The translations under genes were made by a program, and so were the position numbers. From positions 1-7,555 of the forward strand of contig JAFSBP010000134.1 of assembly GCA_017437205.1 (NCBI GenBank): DNA of 7,555 nt. Reading direction: 5' to 3'. The DNA is from Lachnospiraceae bacterium. Lineage in GTDB: Bacteria; Bacillota; Clostridia; Lachnospirales; Lachnospiraceae. This document shows, one piece after another, positions 1 to 6,277 of this stretch (the first letter of the stretch is position 1; the number at the start of each line of letters is the position of its first letter). The notes beneath the pieces are model-generated. The model saw nothing but the letters and a program-made list of their open reading frames with translations, searched no databases and was not told the DNA's origin.

Positions 1-38
1 GGGCTGAGTCTGTTTAAGCGGATTTTTACAAAAGGTTT

Positions 39-44
39 GGAGGT
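39..44 (+). promoter_or_regulatory. Ribosome binding site of the glycyl radical enzyme gene
   Basis: GGAGGT lies six bases before ATG 51 and decides the start. A TTG at 45 is in frame two codons upstream but sits directly against this site, so ATG 51 is the better start. The rest of bases 1-38 shows no recognisable promoter. TGA 5-7 or TAA 15-17 could be the end of an upstream gene, but too little sequence is present to tell. Confidence 0.8.
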
Positions 45-50
45 TTGTAT

Positions 51-2042
51 ATGCGCAAAACATTACGGGAGTATATTGTTAACAAGGAACATCACGTATA
101 CCGAAAGGATCACCCAGAGCTTTCAGGCCTTGCAGAGGAGTTCAGCGGCCTTGGGCTGTGTCCAAAGGAGAGAATGACCAGACGCTTTGAACTGCTCTCA
201 AAGCTGGAAACATCGGTGCTTTTGCCGGAGGAAAAGATTTGTTTTATGCGGACGGTAAAGGTGATCCCGGATTGTTTCACAGAAGAAGAGTGGGCAGAGA
301 TTAAGGAGAAGCACTTTATTCACGAGCTGGGATATATGTCCAATCTGTCACCGAATTACGAGCGCGTCATTGCGTTTGGACTGCTGGCGGAGAGAGAAAA
401 GGCCGACGTTTACGGTCAGCGTGTGATCGACGCGATTTTAGATCTCACGGATCGCTACAGGGAGCAGGCGCTGGCGAAAGGGAAGACAGAACTGGCGTCA
501 GTGCTTGAGCGGGTGCCTCGCTACGGGGCGACCTCCTTTTACGAGGCGCTACAGAGCTTCAGGATCATTCATTACTGCCTGTGGTTGGAGGGGAATTACC
601 ACAATACGGTGGGGCGCTTTGACAAATATATGTATCCCTATCTGAAAGCGGACGTGGAGAAAGGCATCTATACCAAGGAGACCGCATTGGAAATGGTGGA
701 AGACTTTTTCTTAAGCTTCAATAAAGATAGTGATCTGTATGTGGGGGTTCAGCAGGGCGACAATGGTCAGAGTATGATGCTGGGCGGCGTGGATGAGAAT
801 GGGAAAGAGGTGTTCAATCTGCTCTCCGAATTGTGTCTGGAGGCCAGCAGAAACCTGCTTCTCATTGACCCGAAAATCAACCTGCGCGTGAGTAAAAATA
901 CGCCTTTGAGAGTCTATGAGCTGGGCAGCGAGCTGACCAAGGCCGGACTTGGCTTTCCCCAGTATTCCAACGACGATGTGGTGATCGAGGGACTGAAGAA
1001 GCTTGGCTACGAGCCGGAGGATGCGAGAGATTACGTGGTAGCGGCCTGCTGGGAGTTTATCATACCGAAGGTGGGCGCCGATGTGGCGAATATCGGAGCG
1101 TTATCCTTCCCGAAGGTGATCGACACCTGCTTGCACCGGGATCTGACCGGATGTGAGATCTTTGAGGCCTTTATGGAGAAGGTAAAAGAGGAGATTCAGA
1201 GGGAATGTGACCGCATCTGCGATGAGATCAAGGATCTGTGGTTCGTGCCCTCACCCTTGATGAATGTGATGATGGACGGCGGGATTTACGACGGAGGCAA
1301 GTACAATAATTTTGGTCTCCACGGTACCGGTGTGGCGACGGCGGCGGATTCCCTCGCAGTAATAAAAAAATATATCTATGACGAAATGAAATATACCAAG
1401 GAAGCATTGATCGAGGCGGTGGACTCTGATTTTGCGGAGCATGGAGAAATGCTCCCTGTGCTTCGCTATGAGGCGCCGAAGCTGGGAAATAATGAGGAAT
1501 TGCCCGATGAGATGTTGGTATCGCTGCTAAAATCATTCTCGGACAGTCTTAAGGGAAAGAAAAACTGCCGGGGCGGTGTATTCCGCGCGGGAACCGGTTC
1601 CGCCATGTTTTATCTGTGGCACGCCAATGAGATCGGTGCGTCGCCGGACGGAAGAAGAAAGGGAGAGCCATTTGGCACCAATTTCTCCGCCAGCCTGTTT
1701 GCGCGGATCAACGGTCCGTTGTCGGTGATTCAGTCGTTTACCAAGCCCGATTTTACCGAGAATATCAATGGCGGCCCGCTGACATTGGAGTTTGCCTCCT
1801 CCATGTTTAAGGATGAGGACAGCGTGAAAAAGGTGGCTGCGCTGGTGAAGGCGTACATAGATCTGGGCGGTCATCAGATGCAGCTGAACGCGGTAAACAC
1901 GGAGAAATTGAAAGACGCACAGGCACACCCGGAGAATCATCGCCAGCTGGTGGTGCGCATCTGGGGTTGGAGTGCGTACTTTGTGGAACTGGATAAAGAG
2001 CATCAGGATCATGTGCTGAGAAGACAGCAATATACGGTATAA
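51..2042 (+). CDS. Glycyl radical enzyme, pyruvate formate-lyase superfamily, substrate unknown
   Basis: Cytoplasmic, oxygen-sensitive radical enzyme of 663 residues. The C-terminal glycyl radical loop is plain: R-I-W-G-W-S-A-Y-F with the radical glycine at about residue 639, 25 residues from the end. The thiyl cysteine is Cys333 in A-A-C-W-E-F, with Glu335 two residues on. GREs that eliminate (choline TMA-lyase, glycerol dehydratase) carry a matching C-x-E, whereas true pyruvate formate-lyase has adjacent Cys-Cys, so I infer C-O or C-X bond cleavage rather than formate production. Other family landmarks are G-R-F-D-K-Y-M-Y-P (Asp191), the E-D-A-R-D-Y segment before Cys333, and S-P-D-G-R-R near residue 540. 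It is roughly 100-180 residues shorter than typical family members, mostly at the N-terminal side, with no sign of truncation. The activase gene follows after nine bases. The family is near certain; the reaction is open. Confidence 0.95.
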   Translation: MRKTLREYIVNKEHHVYRKDHPELSGLAEEFSGLGLCPKERMTRRFELLSKLETSVLLPEEKICFMRTVKVIPDCFTEEEWAEIKEKHFIHELGYMSNLSPNYERVIAFGLLAEREKADVYGQRVIDAILDLTDRYREQALAKGKTELASVLERVPRYGATSFYEALQSFRIIHYCLWLEGNYHNTVGRFDKYMYPYLKADVEKGIYTKETALEMVEDFFLSFNKDSDLYVGVQQGDNGQSMMLGGVDENGKEVFNLLSELCLEASRNLLLIDPKINLRVSKNTPLRVYELGSELTKAGLGFPQYSNDDVVIEGLKKLGYEPEDARDYVVAACWEFIIPKVGADVANIGALSFPKVIDTCLHRDLTGCEIFEAFMEKVKEEIQRECDRICDEIKDLWFVPSPLMNVMMDGGIYDGGKYNNFGLHGTGVATAADSLAVIKKYIYDEMKYTKEALIEAVDSDFAEHGEMLPVLRYEAPKLGNNEELPDEMLVSLLKSFSDSLKGKKNCRGGVFRAGTGSAMFYLWHANEIGASPDGRRKGEPFGTNFSASLFARINGPLSVIQSFTKPDFTENINGGPLTLEFASSMFKDEDSVKKVAALVKAYIDLGGHQMQLNAVNTEKLKDAQAHPENHRQLVVRIWGWSAYFVELDKEHQDHVLRRQQYTV

Positions 2043-2051
2043 GGGTGAAAG

Positions 2052-2870
2052 ATGAACGGAGTTATCTTCGATATTAAGGAGTTCACGGTTCATGACGGTC
2101 CCGGTTCCCGAATTACGGTATTTTTGAAGGGGTGTCCCCTCAGATGCAGATGGTGCCACAATCCAGAGGGGCTGAAGACAGCGCCCCAGCTGATGTATAA
2201 AAGTACCTTCTGCAGTCACTGTGGCAGGTGTCGCATTCCCTGTGATCATCCGGAGTGCAGACCGTTTGACCGATGTATCCATGCCTGCGTCAATGGCTGC
2301 CTGACGGTGTCGGGAGAGCAGGTGTCGGGGGAGGCGCTGGCAGAGCGGCTGCTAAAACATGCCGATCTTCTGAAACTGATGGGCGGCGGTATCACGGTCT
2401 CGGGCGGTGAGCCTTTGCTGCAGGCAGAGTTTGTCTGCGAACTGGCTGAGAGACTGGGAAGTGTTCACAAAGCCATTCAGACCAGCGGATTTGCAACCCC
2501 TGACGTTTACCGAAAGGTGATCGGTCATTTTGATTATGTCATGCAGGACATTAAACTGGCGGACCGGGAGGAGCATATCCGTTACACCGGCGTGAGTAAT
2601 GAACTCATTCTGCAAAACGCAGCGTGGCTGAAGCAGAGCGAAAAGCAGTTTGTCTTCCGGGTACCGTTGATTCCCGGAATCACAGACACAGAAGAGAATC
2701 TGAGGGCGGTCTCCGAAATTGTAGGAGAATGCCGCACGGAGTTATTGCCCTACAACGAATTTGCCGGGGCAAAATACAGCATGGTTGGGATGGAGTACAC
2801 TCTGGGCGCGGAGAAAAATCGGGCAGAGAATTTTACAGACTATTTTAAAAACGCAGTGATGCGGACATAG
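2052..2870 (+). CDS. Glycyl radical enzyme activating enzyme, radical SAM
   Basis: This 272-residue protein abstracts hydrogen from the GRE glycine using S-adenosylmethionine and a reduced 4Fe-4S cluster. The N-terminal signature D-G-P-G-S-R-I-T-V-F is followed by the cluster motif C-x3-C-x2-C at Cys28, Cys32 and Cys35. A short ferredoxin-like insert at residues 54-83 carries eight cysteines (54, 57, 60, 64, 69, 75, 79, 83), enough for two auxiliary 4Fe-4S clusters, as in activases of the non-PFL eliminating GREs. The G-G-G-I-T-V-S-G-G-E-P segment near residue 115 is the SAM-binding glycine motif. The ATG follows the GRE stop after nine bases, with GGGTG at 2043-2047 as a modest ribosome binding site, so the pair should be co-translated. 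The auxiliary-cluster insert supports an eliminase-type rather than a PflB-type partner. It almost certainly serves the GRE upstream. Confidence 0.96.
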   Translation: MNGVIFDIKEFTVHDGPGSRITVFLKGCPLRCRWCHNPEGLKTAPQLMYKSTFCSHCGRCRIPCDHPECRPFDRCIHACVNGCLTVSGEQVSGEALAERLLKHADLLKLMGGGITVSGGEPLLQAEFVCELAERLGSVHKAIQTSGFATPDVYRKVIGHFDYVMQDIKLADREEHIRYTGVSNELILQNAAWLKQSEKQFVFRVPLIPGITDTEENLRAVSEIVGECRTELLPYNEFAGAKYSMVGMEYTLGAEKNRAENFTDYFKNAVMRT

Positions 2871-2895
2871 AGACCGACGGATTGTCGATGATTGT

Positions 2896-2902
2896 AAGGA
2901 GG
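2896..2902 (+). promoter_or_regulatory. Strong ribosome binding site of the DUF4867-type gene
   Basis: AAGGAGG, eight bases before ATG 2911, is the best ribosome binding site in the window. The 40-base gap at 2871-2910 contains nothing else clear; I see no promoter or terminator in it. Confidence 0.75.
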
Positions 2903-2910
2903 AACTGGTT

Positions 2911-3534
2911 ATGGAAATTTTATCGGTATTGAGCCCCGAATTCAAGGCTTACGGAAGAATTGTGGACAATGTAGATTTTGCGCCTCTGTTGGAAGAACTG
3001 AAAAAGACTCCGGTACCGGAGAATGTGGTGTATGAGCCCAGTGTGAAGGCATTGGAGGAGACGGCTACATTTATACAGCTTACCCAGATCACATTTGGCG
3101 AGATGCCGATTCAGATTGGTTTCTGTAATGGTCACAATAGTATGCTGAATGCGCTGGAGTACCACAAAGATTCTGAGGTAAATGTGATGGCCACCGATGC
3201 GATTCTTCTCCTGGGACTTCGCAGTGAACTGGAGAAGGATTTTACTTATGATACGGCAAACGTAAAAGCCTTTTTGGTGCCGGCGGGAACCGCGGTTGAA
3301 GTTTATGCCACATCCCTGCACTATGCGCCCTGCGGCGTGGCCGGAAAGGGATATCAGGTAGCGATCGTGTTGCCGAAAGGCACAAACTATCCGTTTACGC
3401 AGAAGCGTGACCGCAATGCGGGAGAAGACCGATTGATGACTGCGGTGAATAAGTGGGTAATCGGACATCCGGAGGGAGGCCTTGCGGAAGGCAGTTTCCT
3501 TGGATTGAAAGGGGAGAACTTAAGTGTCCTGTAA
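2911..3534 (+). CDS. DUF4867-type cupin-like protein, candidate sugar isomerase
   Basis: Soluble 207-residue protein with no signal peptide or membrane segment. I recognise it as DUF4867-like from its length and from two conserved-looking blocks. The first is L-E-Y-H-K-D-S-E-V-N-V (residues 82-92), where Glu83, His85 and Glu89 are plausible metal or catalytic residues. The second is V-P-A-G-T-A-V-E-V-Y followed by L-H-Y-A-P-C with His137 and Cys141. Alternating short hydrophobic strands and the P-A-G-T turn suggest a cupin-type beta barrel. From memory, a member of this family was assigned as the sulfoquinovose isomerase of the Bacillus sulfo-transaldolase pathway (SqvD/SftI). I infer an aldose-ketose isomerase here on a possibly different sugar, because no sulfo-transaldolase or sulfolactaldehyde gene is in view. 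It sits between the GRE activase and a phosphatase and overlaps the latter by 11 bases. Family assignment is fairly likely; function is tentative. Confidence 0.72.
   Translation: MEILSVLSPEFKAYGRIVDNVDFAPLLEELKKTPVPENVVYEPSVKALEETATFIQLTQITFGEMPIQIGFCNGHNSMLNALEYHKDSEVNVMATDAILLLGLRSELEKDFTYDTANVKAFLVPAGTAVEVYATSLHYAPCGVAGKGYQVAIVLPKGTNYPFTQKRDRNAGEDRLMTAVNKWVIGHPEGGLAEGSFLGLKGENLSVL
3511..3516 (+). promoter_or_regulatory. Ribosome binding site of the HAD phosphatase, inside the preceding gene
   Basis: GGGGAG lies seven bases before GTG 3524 and selects that start. The next in-frame ATG at 3539 would be 22 bases away, and starting there would leave only four residues before the catalytic Asp. 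Confidence 0.7.
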
Positions 3535-4345
3535 AAGAATGTTGATACTGGATATAGACGGGACGCTCGCGAAGGCGGAGAAGGAGATTAGTCCGGCCAC
3601 AAAAGCAGCGGTGATCGAACTGATGAAGCGCGGGCACTTATGCATGCTGGCATCCGGGCGACCATTATGTGGAATGGAATGGGCGGCAAGGGAGCTGGAG
3701 TTTGAGAAATACGGCGGATATCTGCTCTCCTATAACGGAGCCTTGATTGTAAAGTTTGACACCATGGAAACCGTCTATGAGAAAAAGGTTCCCGGGGCGT
3801 ATCTGCAGGAGATTTATGATTGTGCCCTGGAAAATGACTGCGGAATCATCTCCTATGAGGGCAACGTGGTTATTTCCGGTCATTACATGAGCGAGTACAT
3901 TGAGAGAGAACTGCGGATCAATGACATGACCGTGAAAGAAGTGGAAAATTTTCCCGGTTATTTCCGGGATGATGTAGTGAAATGCATGTGGTGCATAGAA
4001 CCGGACAGAGCAAAAGCGCTGGAGCAAAAGATGAAAAGCCGCATGGGTGACCGGGTGAGCGTCTACCGTTCGGAGCCCTATTATGTGGAGGCCATGCCTC
4101 TCGGCGTGGATAAGGCGACGTCCATTGCACACATGCTTCCCCTTGTGGGGCTTACCAGAGAAGACTGCGTGGCTTGCGGTGACAGTTTCAATGATATTAC
4201 CATGATCAAGTATGCGGGAGTAGGCGTGGCCATGGGAAACGCGAAACCGGAAGTGAAAGAGGCGGCAGATGTGATCACCGGTACTAATGAAGCGGACGGA
4301 CTGATCCCGGTGATCGAAAAATATTTTTTGTGTGATGAGGGCTGA
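3524..4345 (+). CDS. Cof-type HAD-superfamily phosphatase
   Basis: Cytoplasmic 273-residue hydrolase of the HAD IIB (Cof/YwpJ-like) group, which dephosphorylates sugar phosphates and related small molecules with Mg2+. All four motifs are present: nucleophile Asp10 and acid/base Asp12 in L-D-I-D-G-T; Ser44 in A-S-G-R-P; Lys197 in V-D-K-A-T; and Asp220 and Asp224 in C-G-D-S-F-N-D, followed by the family's A-M-G-N-A segment. The region between motifs II and III (about 80-190) is the C2-type cap that sets substrate choice. It starts at GTG, overlapping the previous gene by 11 bases, so translation is probably coupled to the DUF4867-type gene. Its place in the operon suggests a sugar-phosphate product or by-product of the pathway, but members of this group are often promiscuous, so the substrate is not predictable. 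Confidence 0.93.
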   Translation: MSCKRMLILDIDGTLAKAEKEISPATKAAVIELMKRGHLCMLASGRPLCGMEWAARELEFEKYGGYLLSYNGALIVKFDTMETVYEKKVPGAYLQEIYDCALENDCGIISYEGNVVISGHYMSEYIERELRINDMTVKEVENFPGYFRDDVVKCMWCIEPDRAKALEQKMKSRMGDRVSVYRSEPYYVEAMPLGVDKATSIAHMLPLVGLTREDCVACGDSFNDITMIKYAGVGVAMGNAKPEVKEAADVITGTNEADGLIPVIEKYFLCDEG

Positions 4346-4348
4346 GCG

Positions 4349-6253
4349 ATGAATGGAATGAGAGCGTACTTAAACTTAAGTAACGGTGAGAGACAGGAGT
4401 TCCAGGTAAAATTGACGGAAAAAACGAAAGGGGATGTTCACGCAGTCTATCTGGATGGATTTGCCAACTGCGCGCTGGATGCGGAGTTTGGCGCGGGGAT
4501 AGAGATCGAGATCGATCAGGTGAAGCGCTGGATGGCGGACTATCGCCACAGTGAGTTTTGGTGCCGCCCCAAATTCGGCACGGAGATTTCGGAGATTCCC
4601 GACGAGACACAGGGCCTGATTTATGAGAAGGAGAACGGACAATACGGCGTCATCCTGCCGGTTGTGTCCGAGAAGTATAAATGTGTACTGGCCGGCGGGA
4701 CGGAGAACCAGCTTCAGGCGAAGCTGTTTAGCTGGTATGAGGGACTGGTCACCTGTAAGGCGCTGGCATTTCTGTGGGCTGAGGGCGATGACCCCTACGC
4801 AATGTTGGAAGCCTGCAGTAAGGTGGGACTGGAGTTATTAGGAACCGGATACCGCACCCGCAAGGAGCGCAGATATCCGGAGATATTTGAGTATCTGGGC
4901 TGGTGCAGCTGGGACGCTTTTGAGATCCGGGTGGATGAGGCAGGACTGCTGGCAAAGTGCGAGGAGTTTAAGAAAAAAGAAATTCCCGTGAGATGGGCGA
5001 TCATCGATGATATGTGGGGTGAGGTCCGGGATTTCTATGACGTGGAATATAAGAAGAGACCGGAAATGTTCAGACTGATGCATTCCTCCAAGCTGTATTC
5101 GTTTAAGGCAGATCCCCGCCGTTTCCCCAACGGACTCAAGCACTGTATTGAAAAGATCAATGAGTACGGTCTCAAAGTGGGTATGTGGCATCCGACCACC
5201 GGGTACTGGATGGGGATCGACCCGGAAGGTGAAGTTTTCCGGGATTACAGGGATTGTCTGATTCAGGCGGAGGACGGAAGATACATCCATAGTCCGGAGA
5301 AAGAGAAGGCGTACCGCTTTTATGCCGCGTTCCATGACTATTTGAGACAGTGCGGAGCAGAGTTTATCAAGATTGACAATCAGAGTATGTCACGCAGGTA
5401 TTATAAAAAGCTTGCACCGGTCGGTGAGGCGGCGCGACAGTTCCACGATGCGATGGAAGCCTCAGTAGGCCAGCACTTCGACAATCAGATGATCAATTGC
5501 ATGGGTATGGCAAGTGAGGATATGTGGAATCGGAGTGTCAGCCCGATCTCCCGCTGCAGTGATGACTTTCTGCCGGAGAATAAGGCGTGGTTTACGAAGC
5601 ATGCCATGCAGTGTGCGTATAATTGCCTGATTCAGGGACAGTTCTATTACTGCGACTGGGATATGTGGTGGACAGATGACGGGCAGGCGGAGAAAAACAG
5701 TATCCTCCGGGCGATCAGCGGCGGTCCTATTTACTTCAGTGATACCCTGGACAGAAGCCGCGCGGAGGTGTTAAAGCCGCTGGTACTGGCAGATGGACGT
5801 ATCCTTCGCTGTGACAGACCGGCAATGCCGACAAAAGATTGTCTGACCGAGAACCCGGTTGATTCGGGAAAGGTGTTTAAACTCTGGAATACCTGTAACG
5901 GATGCGGTGTGGTTGCTGCCTTTAATCTGGACAAGGAAGAAAACGCGGTTGTGGGGACGATCTCACCCAAGGATGTGATTGGGCTTTCAGGTGAGGAGTT
6001 TGCGGTGTATGAGCACTTTACAAAGGAACTGAAGATACTGAACGCCGATGAAGGATTCGAGATAACCCTTGAGACCGGCGATGAATACCGGCTGTACACG
6101 ATCGTGCCACTGAGAGATGGCTGCGGAATGATCGGAAGAACCGACAAGTTCATTTCTCCGGCGACATATCAGTACACCAAAACCGGGGTGGCGGAGCTTA
6201 AGGAAGAAGGTCCATTTGCTTACGTGGAGAATTATCAGTTGCGGTTTGCGTAG
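4349..6253 (+). CDS. GH36-like alpha-galactosidase, Sip1/raffinose synthase family
   Basis: A 634-residue glycosidase without a signal peptide, so it should act on an imported oligosaccharide or glycoside. Residues 1-175 form a beta-rich N-terminal domain. The TIM-barrel part begins at Y-L-G-W-C-S-W-D-A-F (182-191), which is diagnostic of the raffinose synthase/Sip1 family, and continues with I-I-D-D-M-W (218-223). Asp343 in F-I-K-I-D-N-Q is the likely nucleophile. Asp405 in S-R-C-S-D-D-F is the likely acid/base. C-D-W-D-M-W-W (435-441) and S-G-G-P-I-Y-F-S-D (457-465) are further landmarks. The C-terminal beta domain ends the protein. Plant relatives are about 100 residues longer. It starts three bases after the phosphatase, with GAGGG at 4337-4341. 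Retaining alpha-galactosidase-type chemistry is expected; the actual sugar could differ, since bacterial members of this family are poorly characterised. Confidence 0.9.
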   Translation: MNGMRAYLNLSNGERQEFQVKLTEKTKGDVHAVYLDGFANCALDAEFGAGIEIEIDQVKRWMADYRHSEFWCRPKFGTEISEIPDETQGLIYEKENGQYGVILPVVSEKYKCVLAGGTENQLQAKLFSWYEGLVTCKALAFLWAEGDDPYAMLEACSKVGLELLGTGYRTRKERRYPEIFEYLGWCSWDAFEIRVDEAGLLAKCEEFKKKEIPVRWAIIDDMWGEVRDFYDVEYKKRPEMFRLMHSSKLYSFKADPRRFPNGLKHCIEKINEYGLKVGMWHPTTGYWMGIDPEGEVFRDYRDCLIQAEDGRYIHSPEKEKAYRFYAAFHDYLRQCGAEFIKIDNQSMSRRYYKKLAPVGEAARQFHDAMEASVGQHFDNQMINCMGMASEDMWNRSVSPISRCSDDFLPENKAWFTKHAMQCAYNCLIQGQFYYCDWDMWWTDDGQAEKNSILRAISGGPIYFSDTLDRSRAEVLKPLVLADGRILRCDRPAMPTKDCLTENPVDSGKVFKLWNTCNGCGVVAAFNLDKEENAVVGTISPKDVIGLSGEEFAVYEHFTKELKILNADEGFEITLETGDEYRLYTIVPLRDGCGMIGRTDKFISPATYQYTKTGVAELKEEGPFAYVENYQLRFA

Positions 6254-6277
6254 AAGTTGAAGGGGCGACAGGAAGTT

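Noticed and set aside
1..177. Open frame on the + strand from the window edge (frame of base 1), possibly the end of an upstream transporter gene
   Set aside because: It would overlap the GRE gene by about 127 bases, and its residues do not convincingly match a permease C-terminus. An upstream gene ending at TGA 5-7 or TAA 15-17 is equally possible.
1365..1372. A AAA AAA slippery heptamer in the reading frame of the GRE, a possible -1 frameshift site
   Set aside because: The -1 frame stops within six codons and no stimulatory structure is evident. The run encodes ordinary Ile-Lys-Lys within an intact protein.
1533..2282. Long minus-strand open frame of 249 codons antisense to the GRE end and activase start
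   Set aside because: It runs across two genes whose protein motifs are unambiguous, has no recognisable domain, and is low-complexity in character. It is an antisense shadow of the coding strand.
51..2870. Pyruvate formate-lyase (PflB) and PflA
   Set aside because: The paired catalytic cysteines of PflB are absent, the enzyme is about 100 residues too short, and the activase carries an auxiliary-cluster insert that PflA lacks.
2911..3534. Full sulfoquinovose (sulfo-transaldolase) pathway
   Set aside because: Only the DUF4867-type gene points that way. No transaldolase, sulfolactaldehyde dehydrogenase/reductase or sulfoquinovosidase is present in the window.
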